Positions 28,301 to 40,300 of a stretch of 64,000 nucleotides of DNA are shown piece after piece. The notes below the pieces were generated by a model. It had not been told where the DNA came from, searched no databases, and was given only the letters and a program-made list of their open reading frames with translations. The stretch covers positions 151,713,092 to 151,777,091 of the forward strand of contig OY757011.1 in assembly GCA_963580285.1 (NCBI GenBank), in the 5' to 3' direction. Position 1 is the stretch's first letter; every line of letters starts with the position of its first letter. Position numbers and translations under genes: made by a program. This stretch comes from Lucinisca nassula (lineage: Eukaryota > Mollusca > Bivalvia > Lucinida > Lucinidae).

Positions 28301-31300
28301 AATTCTGAACCTACTTTAATGGTGAAATACGGCCGATAGCATTACTGACAGCCATTAGTGTGGATTGATAAACGGTTCTCACCAAACTATCACCGCCACT
28401 TGTAGTGGCATCTCGGCAAACTACCGCGACTTATATCGCGCTCCGACCACATCGCGGTTTTCGGGCTATGGCCCCCGACTACCGCGATATATTGAAGCTA
28501 TGCTGTATATATATACCCAATGGGCCCCACCCCAAAGCCAGATTTGGTCCCAGACCTATAATTTGAACAATCTTGGTAGAGGTTCACTAGATGATATCAA
28601 AGACCTCGGCCTTCTGGTTTCAGACAAAAAACAATTTTCAAAGGTTTTTCCTATATACCTCTATGTTAACCCAGTGGGCCCCGCCCCTGGGCCATTTTGG
28701 GCTCTAGGGCTATAATTTGAACAATCTTGGTAGATGTCCACTAAATGAAACTTCATATCAAATACCAAAGACCTGGGCCTTCTGGTTTAAGACAAGAAGA
28801 TTTTCAAAGGTTTTCCCAATATACCTCTATATTAACACAGTGGGTCCCGCCCCTGGGCCATGTTTGGCTCTAGGGCTATAATTTGAACAATCTTGGCAGA
28901 TGTCCACTAGACAAAGCTTTGTACCAAATATCCAAAACCTGGGCTTTAGGGTTTCAGACAAGAAGACTTTTAAAGTTTTCCCTTTATACCTCTATGTAAG
29001 CCCAGTGGGCCCCGCCCTGGGGCCATTTTTATAATTTGAACAATCTTGGTAGAGGTCCACTACACGAAGCTTCAAACCAAATATCAAAGACCTGGGCCTT
29101 CTTGTTTCAGAAAAGAAGATTTTCAATGGTTTTCCTTATAAACCTCTATGTTAACCCAGTGGGCCCCGCCCCTGGGCCATTTTTGGCTCTAAGGCTATAA
29201 TTTGAACAATATTGGTAGAGGTCCACAAGACGAAGCTTAATTCCAAATATCAAAGACCTGGGCCGTTTGGTTTCAGACAAGAAGATTTTTAAAGGTTTTC
29301 CCTATATAACCCTATGTAATACCAGTGGGCCCCGCCCTGGGGTCATTTTTCACCCCAGGGCTAAAACTTGAACAATCTTGGTAGAGGTCCACTAGATGAA
29401 GCTTCATACCAAATATCAAAGACCTGTGCCTTCTGGTTTCAGAAAAGAAGATTTTCAAAGCTTTTCCCTATATACCTCAATGTCAACTCAGTGGGCCCCA
29501 CCCCTGGGCCAGTTTTTGCTCTAGGGCTATAATTTGAACAATCTTGGTAGAGGTCCAATAGATGAAGCTTCATACCAAATATCAAAGACCTGGGCTGTTG
29601 GGTTTCAGACAAGAGATTTTTAAAAGTTTTCCCTTTATACCTCTATGTAAGCCCAGTGGGCCCTGCGCCGGGATCATTTTTGGCTCCAGGGCTATAATGT
29701 GAACAATCTTGGTACAGGTCCACTACACGAAGCTTCAAACCAAATATCAAAGACCTGGGCCTTCTGGTTTCAGAATAGAAGATTTTCAAAGGTTTTCCTT
29801 ATATACCTCTATGTAAACCCAGTGGGCCCCGCCCCTGGGCCATTTTTGGCTCCAGGGCTATAATTTAAACAATATTGGTAGAGGTCCACTAGACGAAGCT
29901 TTATACAAAATATCAACTAGTGAGTTGCGCCCGGGGCCATTTTTGGCCCCAGGGCTATAATTTGAAAATCTTGGTAGATGTCCACTAGACGAAGCTTCAC
30001 ACCAAATATCAACGACCTGGGCCTTTTGGCTTCAGACAAGAAGATTTTTAAAGGCTTTCCCTATATAACCCTATGTAAAACCAGTGGGCCCCGGGGCCAT
30101 TTTTTGGCTCCAGGGCTATAATTTGAACAACCTTGGTAGAGGTCCACTAGAAGAAGCTTCATGCCGAATATCAATGGCCTGGGTCTTCAGGTTTCATACA
30201 AGAAGATTTTTAAAGGTTTTCTATTATATTTCCCTTTTTGTTGCCATGGCAACCAGAGTTCTGCATGGAATTGAATTATTTGAACAACTTTGAGAGAGGA
30301 CCACCTAAGGATTATTTCTGCCAAGTTTTGTCCAAATCTGTTCAGTGGTTTAGGAGGAGATGTTGTTTAAAGAAATTGTGAACGGATGGACAGACAACGA
30401 CGACAATGGACGGTGACCGATCACAATATCTCACCCTGAGCCTTTGGCTTAATCGAGCTAAGAAAACACATTTGCATTTCATTTTCACTATGTATGAAGA
30501 TATGGACATCTTGAGGGCAGTTCAATAATGTACCATTAAAATTCAGATTGCGACTGTGAGACCTTGAAGCTATAACTTGCCCAACTTAAATGAGCATGTA
30601 ATTATTGTGTTCAAAAATTTAAATAGCTGTCAGCAGGTAAAAAAATCATGTTCTGGTAACTTTCACATGAAAAAAATGCACACATGTAACCTAATCTGTT
30701 GGAACTTTAATGTATACATGAATAAGGTGATCAGCTTAACAAAAGCATACACAAAAACTTGGTTCAGGGTGGCATAGTTTTGCCTACATGCACCTTGCCT
30801 ACAGGAACAGTAAAAAATATTTATCATACATGTATTTCCCATAACATTCAGACACCAAAAAGTCAAAAAAAATAAGCCTGAACAATCAGTGTAGACCCAG
30901 ATCAGATTGCAATCTGATCAGGGTCTACACTGTTTGACTTTCTGATTAGGGTCTACAGTGTTTGACATTCTGTTAATGTTTAACTAAAATCCCTCCTGGC
31001 AGCAATGGATATGACCAAGTTCAAAGATTGAAGAGCATTATAGAAACCCTAGATCAATAGGGCTGCAGCCTGTTTGTAGTGTCAGGGTCTGATTTCCACC
31101 TACCTTTCAGACAAATTCTCTGGTAGAGTGAGTCCTTGTATCACACTGAAAAAATGTCCTCGTACAATACCCAGGTTTTGTATCTGGAATCAAAACAAGA
31201 ACTCTGAATATTGAGACATTTACATTCAAATTAGTGTGTTAACCCTGAACTGAATAGAATCCTCCTCAATGCAATATATATAGCAGGAGTCTATTTGAAA

Positions 31301-34300
31301 TCTAGGGGTGTCGGGCTGAGTTATTTTTAGAAATTTATTTAGAAATTGGCTGAAAATTTTGCAAACACTGAAGGCCTTGATCAAAACCCGCTTTCTGTCG
31401 CGTCTGACCTGGGCCTGCACTTTTTGCCATCATTTTCAGGTTTCTTAATAGCTAAAACTTGTAAAAGGTTATTATCTTATCTACTATTTTTTTTTTTGTT
31501 TTGAAAAAAAAAAATGGTATTCAATGATAAGGAGTATAGATTCTGATCAGCCTGCTCCTTTAGGTTCTACCCATACATCTGTATGTCATTAATGGTAAAT
31601 TGTCCATACAAACATATGAAAACAGTGCACACATGCACACGTACAAATGTATGCATAGTGTTTCTCCCAGATTTGGAAAATGGCAGGGCGCTGGTTCATA
31701 ACAAGAGCTGTCGCATGACAGCATAGCTCGCCTGTTTTGCGCCTTCAAGATATAAGGTGAAACTATTGAACCATGAAATATAGATCACACTGACCTACAT
31801 TTTAAGGTCAATCGTCAGGTCACATGGAACATATATTACAGATATTACATTTCAGAATCAAACTGTGTCTGAATTATAAGGCTAATCATTGAACCTTGAA
31901 AATAGGTCATATATTTCTATGTCAATCATCTGGTCACATGGTATTACATATTCAGATATAAAGTTTCTCCATCCAATAGTATTCAAGATATAAGTCAAAG
32001 TCATTGAACCATGTAAAAAAGGTCACACTGACCTAGATATATTTTGAGGTCAATCATCTGGTTGCATTGAAGTAATATCCCAGGTACAACATTTTGTTAT
32101 CAAAATATTATTCAAAAAAAATAGGCAAAATCACTGAGCCATGAAATATAGGTCACCCTGACCTAGATATATTTTGAGGTCAATCAGTAAGTCACATGGA
32201 ACTAATAATCAAGGTATGACATTTCTTTATCAAATGATATTCAAGATAATAGGCAAAATCAGTGAACCATGAAATATAGGTCAAACTGACCTAGATATCT
32301 TTTGAGGTCAATCATGGGATCACATGGAACAAATAATCCAGATACGACATTTTTTCCATCAAATAGTATTCAAGATAATAGGCAAAATCACTGAACCATG
32401 AAATATAGGTCACAGTGACTTAGATATATTTGGTTGTCAATTATCGGGTCACATGGATCTAATAATCCAGGTATGACATTTCTGCTTCGAACAGTATTCA
32501 AGATAATAGGCAAAGTCACTGAACCATGAAATATAGGTCACAGTGACCTAGATATATTTTGAGGTCAATCATGGGGTCACATGGCACTAATATCCAAGGT
32601 ATGACATTTCTCCAACAAATAGTCTTCAAGATATAAGGCAAAATCACTGAACCATGAAATATAGGTCACAGTGACTGAGATATATTTTGAGGTCAATCAT
32701 GGGGTCACATGGTACTAATATCCCAGATATGACATTTCTCCAACAAATAATCTTCAAGATATAAGGCAAAATCACTGGACCATGAAATATAGGTCACAGT
32801 GACCTAGATATATTTCGAGGTCAATCATGGGGTCACATGGTACTAATATCCCAGGTATGACATTTCTCCAACAAATAGTCTTCAAGATATAAGGCAAAAT
32901 CACTGGACCGTGAAATGTAGGTCACCATGACCTTCACCCTTTTACACTTGAACCAATGTCACATAGTTGGCTGATATATAACCAATTGTGTTTATAACTT
33001 GTTTGCATATTGGAAACATATATAACAAATTAAAAAGGTGTCCTAGATTTTGACCCCTAGCCCCACCCAATCCGTCCTCCCAGGCATGAACCCAGGGGTG
33101 TGTTGTCTTGGAATCTCAGAAGACATGCCGGGGTATCCAACTTGTAAAATATGAATCCTTTGTGATGAGTGTCTGTTGAGATATAAGCAATTCAAAAACT
33201 TTAACACAGTTTTACAGAGGTGTTCTAGATTTTAACCCCTAGCCCCACCCCGGGGCATGAACCCAGGGGTCTGTTGTCTTCGAACATCAGAAGACCCTCC
33301 CAGGTACTTAAGTTCCAAATATGAGTGCTCTGTGATGAGTGACTGCTGAGATATAAGCATTTGAAAAACTTTAACGCAGTGTGACGGGAACGCACACGCA
33401 CATGCGCACAAATGAGTTGACAACAATAGCTCTCCATGTACTTCGTACAGGCGAGCTAAAAAGGGCACTTTTAACACGTAAAAGTGATCTAAAAGGGCAC
33501 TTTGTTACCATCATGTTTTCAAGAGAGCCTACATAAAGGCTTTAATGCTTTATAACCAATATTTAAGAGCATACTGTAAGCAGCTATGATGACCAAAAAG
33601 CTTCTTTTATATACAGGAACTTATTTTGACAGATTTTCTCCAGAAAATGCTTTCACACCAACAAAGGGCAGCAGGGTGGGTGAGAAGGGCAGCAGGGTGC
33701 AGCACCCTGCTATAACTCATTAGGGGAAACACTAATGCATGACACACACTCATTCAGGGTAGGTAACCCTTTCAAAAATATTTTTGCCTCTATTATCTAC
33801 ATGTCATGAGGAGTAAAATCTTTCTGTCAAGAGCAGACGTCCTTCTCAAACCAACTCAGAGAACAGAATTGTTAAAGGAAGTCAAACTACTGTAAAAATC
33901 CTAAAAATTTGGACACCTTGAGGACTTGATGTAATTCTCCTAGAATTTTGACAAATTTGTTTCCCAATCTAGCAAGGAGTCCAAAAGATGCAGATGGAAT
34001 GGCAAACAGTGTAGACCCTGATCAGACTGCTCCTTCAGGAGCAGTCTGATCTGGGTCTGCACTGTTTACTTATGCCTCTCTGCCCCGAATACTTTGGTTC
34101 AATACAGTAGTTATTTCCCTTGTAAAATACCAAGAGTATCCATTTCCCTATAATGACTGCTGACTGAAGATATACCCAGGATCCAATCTTTCTGCTTATT
34201 AAAGATACACTCAGGATCCAGTCTGACTGCTGATTAAAGATACACTCAGGAGCCAATCTTACTGCTGATTGATGATATACTCAGGATCCCACTGGCCCCG

Positions 34301-37300
34301 ATAGCTCAGTTGGTAGAGTTTCCGCTCCGGGGGAACGGGAGGTCACGGGTTCGATCCCGGGCCGTGACATACCAAAGTATGAATGGTACTAGCTGCTCCT
34401 CGCTTGGCACTCAGATTTACGGGGTAGAGCTAGGACTGGTCGACCCAATGTCAGGATAATGTGACTGGATATGGTATCATGTAATGTGTCTGGGACATGA
34501 TACTTCAGTGAGGCAGCACTATAGAGCATTGAGCTCCCTGTTGCAACCAGACACCCTCATGATATGACTGAAAAATTGTTGAAAGGGACGTTAAACCCGA
34601 ATTCACACACACACATACTCAGGATCCAGTCTAACTGCTGATTAAAGAGATACTCAGGACCCAATCTTACTGCTGATTGATGATATACTCAGGATCCAGT
34701 CTTACTGTTGATTAAAGAAATACTCAGGATCCTATCTTGATGTTGAGTATAAATAGATTATATCCTTATTGATCAGAGGGAAAAGAGGGTCCAACAGTCA
34801 CGTGGGAAATGACTCTGGACCCGTGGGTTGGGATTTCCTGTCTCCACTGAACAACAATGATCAATTCTTAATGATGATTTGATTGCAGCCTTTTTCTTCT
34901 GGGAAGATAGAGAAAAAAGAGGCAAAACCAAAATACAATGAAAATAACAAAGTTGAGACATTTTAGACGTTTGCGACTTCTGACTTCTTGTTTCACCAGC
35001 TCACATAATTAATGTAGACTGGAACGTTATGACGTCAAAGGTGGCATGTGAGCTGTAGTGTATAGGTGCACATGACATTGTGGGATCGATTGTGCCACTA
35101 GCTAGCAACAAAAATTCTGCCTGTAGTAAACTTGGCCATTTGGACGAAAGCTAGAGTTGTCACAAATGTTGATGGATTGAAAAACGGATGGAAAATCGTA
35201 TGCCCCGTTCTACCGTAATAGCAGACATGACAAAAACATGGATGCCTTGGTCTAGTAACCACTGATGTGTGAGAAAAACTATTCAAGCACTCATACCTGC
35301 CCTTCTATGAGGTTTTGTAAGAACTGCAGAGCAAGCTTTCTATTGTCAGGGTGGGCCTTGGGCTGGACAAGGTCTTGGATACTACACCACAAAGCTTCAA
35401 TAGCATTCTGGAAAATTCAAAACAGAAAACAAAGTTCATTCAATGCTAGGGCTGGCTAATCGGAGCTGAAAAGATAATCGATTATCAGTCCTGTCATTGC
35501 GATCGATACTCGATTAGTAATCGCTAAGGTTTTTGTCATAATTTTACCTGTCCGACTTTTCTCTGAGCATGACTCTTACCATATGTTGCACTTTACCATA
35601 TGTATATTTGAACAGACAGGCCTGAGCAAACAGTGTAGACCCAGATGAGACGCCGCATTATTGAGATGCCGCATAATGCGGCGTCTCGTCAGGGTCTGTA
35701 CTGTTTGCCACTCATCCAGCTATTTTAGGCATAACTTTGGGTAGAAAATTGTACCTATCAAGTAATCGATTAAAAGTAAATAAGAAATGATAATCATTTT
35801 TGTGGAATTTATCGATCAAATAATCGATTATACCATTAATCGTGTCAGCCTTATTCAATGCACCATGACTTCTTTTATAACACTGTTGTCGGGGTCCAAA
35901 GCAGAAACCATGTTTATTAAACAACCTTGTTATATACAAAAATGTATAGATTATAGAATACATGTATTGGTTATGCAATTTTGGATCAATATTTAACCCC
36001 TTATGTACCAAATGGAATCTTCCTTCCTACATATAGCAGGAGTCCATTTCAAAATTTAGGGGTGTCTGGTTGTGTTTTCTTCAAAATTAATTTGGAAGGT
36101 GGCTTAACTCTTCGCAACAATGTAGGCCCAGATCAGACACCGCGTTTTGCGGTGTCTGATCTGGACCTGCATTTTTGCCAACTACCTGTTTTGGGGTTTC
36201 CGGTATGAAATGGGTTAAACTGTGTTGGAACCAAAACCGTGTTAACCCCTATCCTGCTGTATCATTGCAAACAGTGTAGATCCAGATCAGAAGAAGCCAT
36301 CTGATCAGGATCTACACAATTTGTCATTTGTTTAGATCGGATCTACACTGTTTGTGTGTGTGTGTGTGAATTCGGGTTTAACGTCGGTTTCAACAATTTT
36401 TGAGTCATATCACGACGGTGTCTGGTTGCGACGGGGAGCTCAATGCTCACTTTTATAGTGCTGCCTCACTGAAGTATCATGTCCCAGACACATTACATGA
36501 TACCACACCCAGTCACATTATCCTGACACTGGGTCGACCAGTCCTAGCTCTACCCCGTAAATCTGAGTGCCAAGCGAGGAGCAGCTAGTACCATTCTTAA
36601 CGACTTTGGTTATGTCGCGGCCCGGGATCGAACACGTGACCTCCCGTTCCCCGGTGCGGACACTCTACCAACTGAGCTATCGGGGCCGGTCTCTACACTG
36701 TATGCCATTCAGTTTTCGAATTCCAATTAACAGAATATCTCAAGTAATTTGATTGGATGAAAGTCAGATATGGGTGTGGCAAAATTAATTATTCAGCAGG
36801 ATAAGGGTTAAAATGAGTGTTTTCATGCAAGCTGTCAGCACAGTCGACAATTTGCATAAAATGTCTAACCTAATTTCTGGGAAAAATATTCCAAAATGTG
36901 ATCTGCTGAAAAAATATCCAGCATGCACAGTGTTCAGAATCAGAATTGTTACTGGTGACACGTCAAATGACATTCATACACCAGTGTTAAAGGTGCATTA
37001 TTGAGCTGACGGGTCTCAAAATTTTTTTTCTGGTTTTTATCTTCAATGCATACTCCTTTGTCATACTCCTTTGTACTCTTTTGGAGCCAAATATAGCTTC
37101 AGAACTTTGTGAAAATGTTTTTTTTATTCGTGTTTACCCTTTGCTCTGAACATGTGTTCGGAATTTCTGTTCTAAAAATAAATCTGTCACTTTACACATA
37201 CATGGCGACAGCATCGTCTCTAAGTTTCGTTACTTATGGCATGGTATTCAGCGTCATATTTTTTTCCGGATTATGCATGGCCTAAGCAAACAAGGCCAAA

Positions 37301-40300
37301 AATGAACGTCACATAACGTCATATATGGGGATTCTATTTTTGTCAAGAACTAAAAATAGATCTAACTAGTGTTCGAAACCTAGTTAGGGAATCCCTCTCA
37401 AACTCGTTTACCTGTCATCATAATTGTTCGCATTTTTGCATAAAATGCATTCATTTGTATTGTTTTAAAGAAAAATACTGGCTATATGTATTTTATTTTT
37501 GGAAGCATTTTTTCCAGATAGCTCAATAATGCACCTTTAAGCCAGATCATGCCATTACTAGAAATGCTGTTTAACCGGCAAAGACTCAGCTCAGCCTGTT
37601 TATCAAGCTACTCTGACCAGAGTCTTGACTTGAAATTCTTTAGAGAACCCAGAACAGCAAAGTCTCTGATCTGACTATACTGATGTGCAGGCTGATCTTA
37701 TTCTTTGCTGGTCATATAGGTTTTCATGCGAGTACTGTCATGCAACTGCTCAGTTTTAATTTCTTCCTTCTTTAGCATTGTTTGTTTTTTAGCGCCCCCG
37801 CCCATAGGGGCTTGAAGAAATATATGGGCTGCACGATGCTTCCACGCAGAGCTGACACCAGCCCGCACACTACTACTGGTAAACAGCTTAGAGGATCTAA
37901 GCGTGTCCAGGAACCCCGGTGCGAGGCGGACCGTCCATGCTAATAAACCCTATTGGTTTCATTGGGCAACAGGGCTTGAGATGTCATTTCATCTCAATGT
38001 CGGGTAAAAGTCCCACAAAATTGGAAGCAACGTCTCCAAAATGACCTTTACAGTGTTGACGGGGACGTTAAACCTCAAATCAAACAAATCTTTAGCATTG
38101 TTTATTCCACCAATTGCCACAAAGCACAGCTAATAAAGATCAAACTGCTTATTTTTAAATATGCTGCACACAATTTTGTCAGAAAATACATTTCAACCCT
38201 TAACATGCTGTTCAAGCCCCCGCCCATAGGGGCTTGAAGAAATATATGGGCTGCACGATGCTTCCACGCAGAGCTGAATCTGGCCCGCACACTAGTACTG
38301 GTAAACCACTAATAGAGGATCTAAGCCTGTCCAGGAACCGCGGTGCGAGGCAGACCGTCCATGCTAATAAACCCTATTGGTATCATTGGGCGACAGGGCT
38401 TGAGATGTCATTTCATCTCAATGTCGGGTAAAAGTCCCACAAAATGGGAAGCAACGTCTCCAAAATGACCTTTACAGTGTTGACGGGGACGTTAAACCTC
38501 AAATCAAACAAATTAACATGCTGTTCATGACAACCCATATCTTTGCAAACAGTGTAGATCCAGATCAGATGGCTTCTGAAGAAGCCATCTGATCAGGAAC
38601 GCAAACAGTGTAGATCCAGATCAGATGGCTTCTGAAGAAGCCATCTGATCAGGATCTACACTATTTGTCATTCAGTTTGTGAGATTGAATGAATAAATTC
38701 CATCAAGTAATTTGATTGGTTGAAATGTAAATGGGTGTGGCTAAATTAATGTATGCAGCAGGATAAGGGTTAAGCCTTAGTCCTTTTCTTGTAGACAGAC
38801 TAAATTTGTTTGATTTGAGGTTAATGGTCCCCGTCAACACTGTAAAGGTCATTTTGGAGACGTTCCTTCCAATTTTGTGGGACTTTTACCCGATATTGAG
38901 ATGAAATGACATCTCAAGCCCTGTCACCCAATGAAACCAATAGGGTTTATTAGCATGGACGGTCCGCCACGCACCGCGGTTCCTGGACAGGCTTAGATCC
39001 TCTAAGCGGTTTACCAGTACTGGTGTGCGGGCCGGATTCAGCTCTGCGTGGAAGCATCATGCAGCCCATATATTTCTTCAAGCCCCTATGGGCCGGGGCA
39101 AAAACCCATATCTTTGCAAACAGTGTAGATCCAGATCAGATGGCTTCTGAAGAAGCCATCTGATCAGGATCTACACTGTTTGTCATTCAGTTTGCGAGAT
39201 TGAATGAATAAATTCTATCAAGTAATTTGATTGGTTGAAATGTAAATGGGTGTGGTTAAATTAATTTATGCAGCAGGGCAAGGGTTAAGCCTTAGTCCTT
39301 TTCTTGTAGACAGACTAAATTTGTTTGATTTGAGGTTTAACGTCCCCGTCAACACTGTAAAGGTCATTTTGGAGACGTTGCTTCCAATTTTGTGGGACTT
39401 TTACCCGATATTTATCTATCTATCTATCTATCTTCTGATACTGATATTGAGATGAAATGACATCTCAAGCCCTGTCACCCAATGAAACCAATAGGGTTTA
39501 TTAGCATGGACGATCCGCCACGCACCGCGGTTCCTGGACAGGCTTAGATCCTCTAAGCGGTTTACCAGTACTGGTGTGCGGGCCGGATTCAGCTCTGCGT
39601 GGAAGCATCATGCAGCCCATAAATTTCTTCAAGCCCCTATGGGCGGGGGCTAAGACAGACTAAAGTACTGTTTTCTTGTTTGAAGTAGCTTCAGACGAGA
39701 ATAATTTCTCAGTCCTCTTATTGAAACAGAATTGTCTATTGTTGGACAGGGTTTGCTTCCAAAGGATAACCCTTTCTAGAACATATTTGACGTCGCTACA
39801 GCTGGTGTCTGGGAATGTGTCTCGGCCGTCAAATGTCTCCCTGCCCTATGTTATTTTCTTTCCCTTTGGGATAAATGATTCCACTGTGGAATTTTGAAAA
39901 TATCTGAGGATCACTGATGAGGCCTAACTGGCAGAAAATAGCTAGTCTGGCCCAGAAAACATGTACACTTCATATTTTCCAGTTCTGTGGTGTAGTCCTT
40001 GCTTCCAAAGGATAATCCTTTCTAGAACATATATGAAGATTTCTCTGGTCCTGCATGACCAAGGACATGAAGATTTTTGGCTAATTTCATGGGGACCACA
40101 CAAATTTTAACTTGTCTTCCAGAATAAGGCCCTTGTCATGGCGAATGGCGTTTTCCAGCCCTGTTTGAACACAAACGAGCCACCTCCATGTTGCAACTCT
40201 AACAAATACTCACACAACATATTATGTTTCTAACAAGAAATCATCCTTAACCTGTTTTGTACCGGAAGCCCCAAAACAGGATACTAGCAAACAGGGCAGG

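Larger units (their letters stand above)
38531..39664. repeat. Tandem duplication of about 570 bp
   Basis: ACCCATATCTTTGCAAACAG occurs at about 38531 and 39104, and the match continues through the family B right half and an inverted S4 in each unit. Unit 1 has an extra hairpin arm. Unit 2 has an ATCT microsatellite (39411-39434). Confidence 0.8.

Noticed and set aside
34294..34368. Possible tRNA gene
   Set aside because: A and B boxes are good, but the sequence is the head of a 325-bp SINE with target duplications and a second copy at 36.7 kb. A full cloverleaf with paired acceptor ends is not evident.
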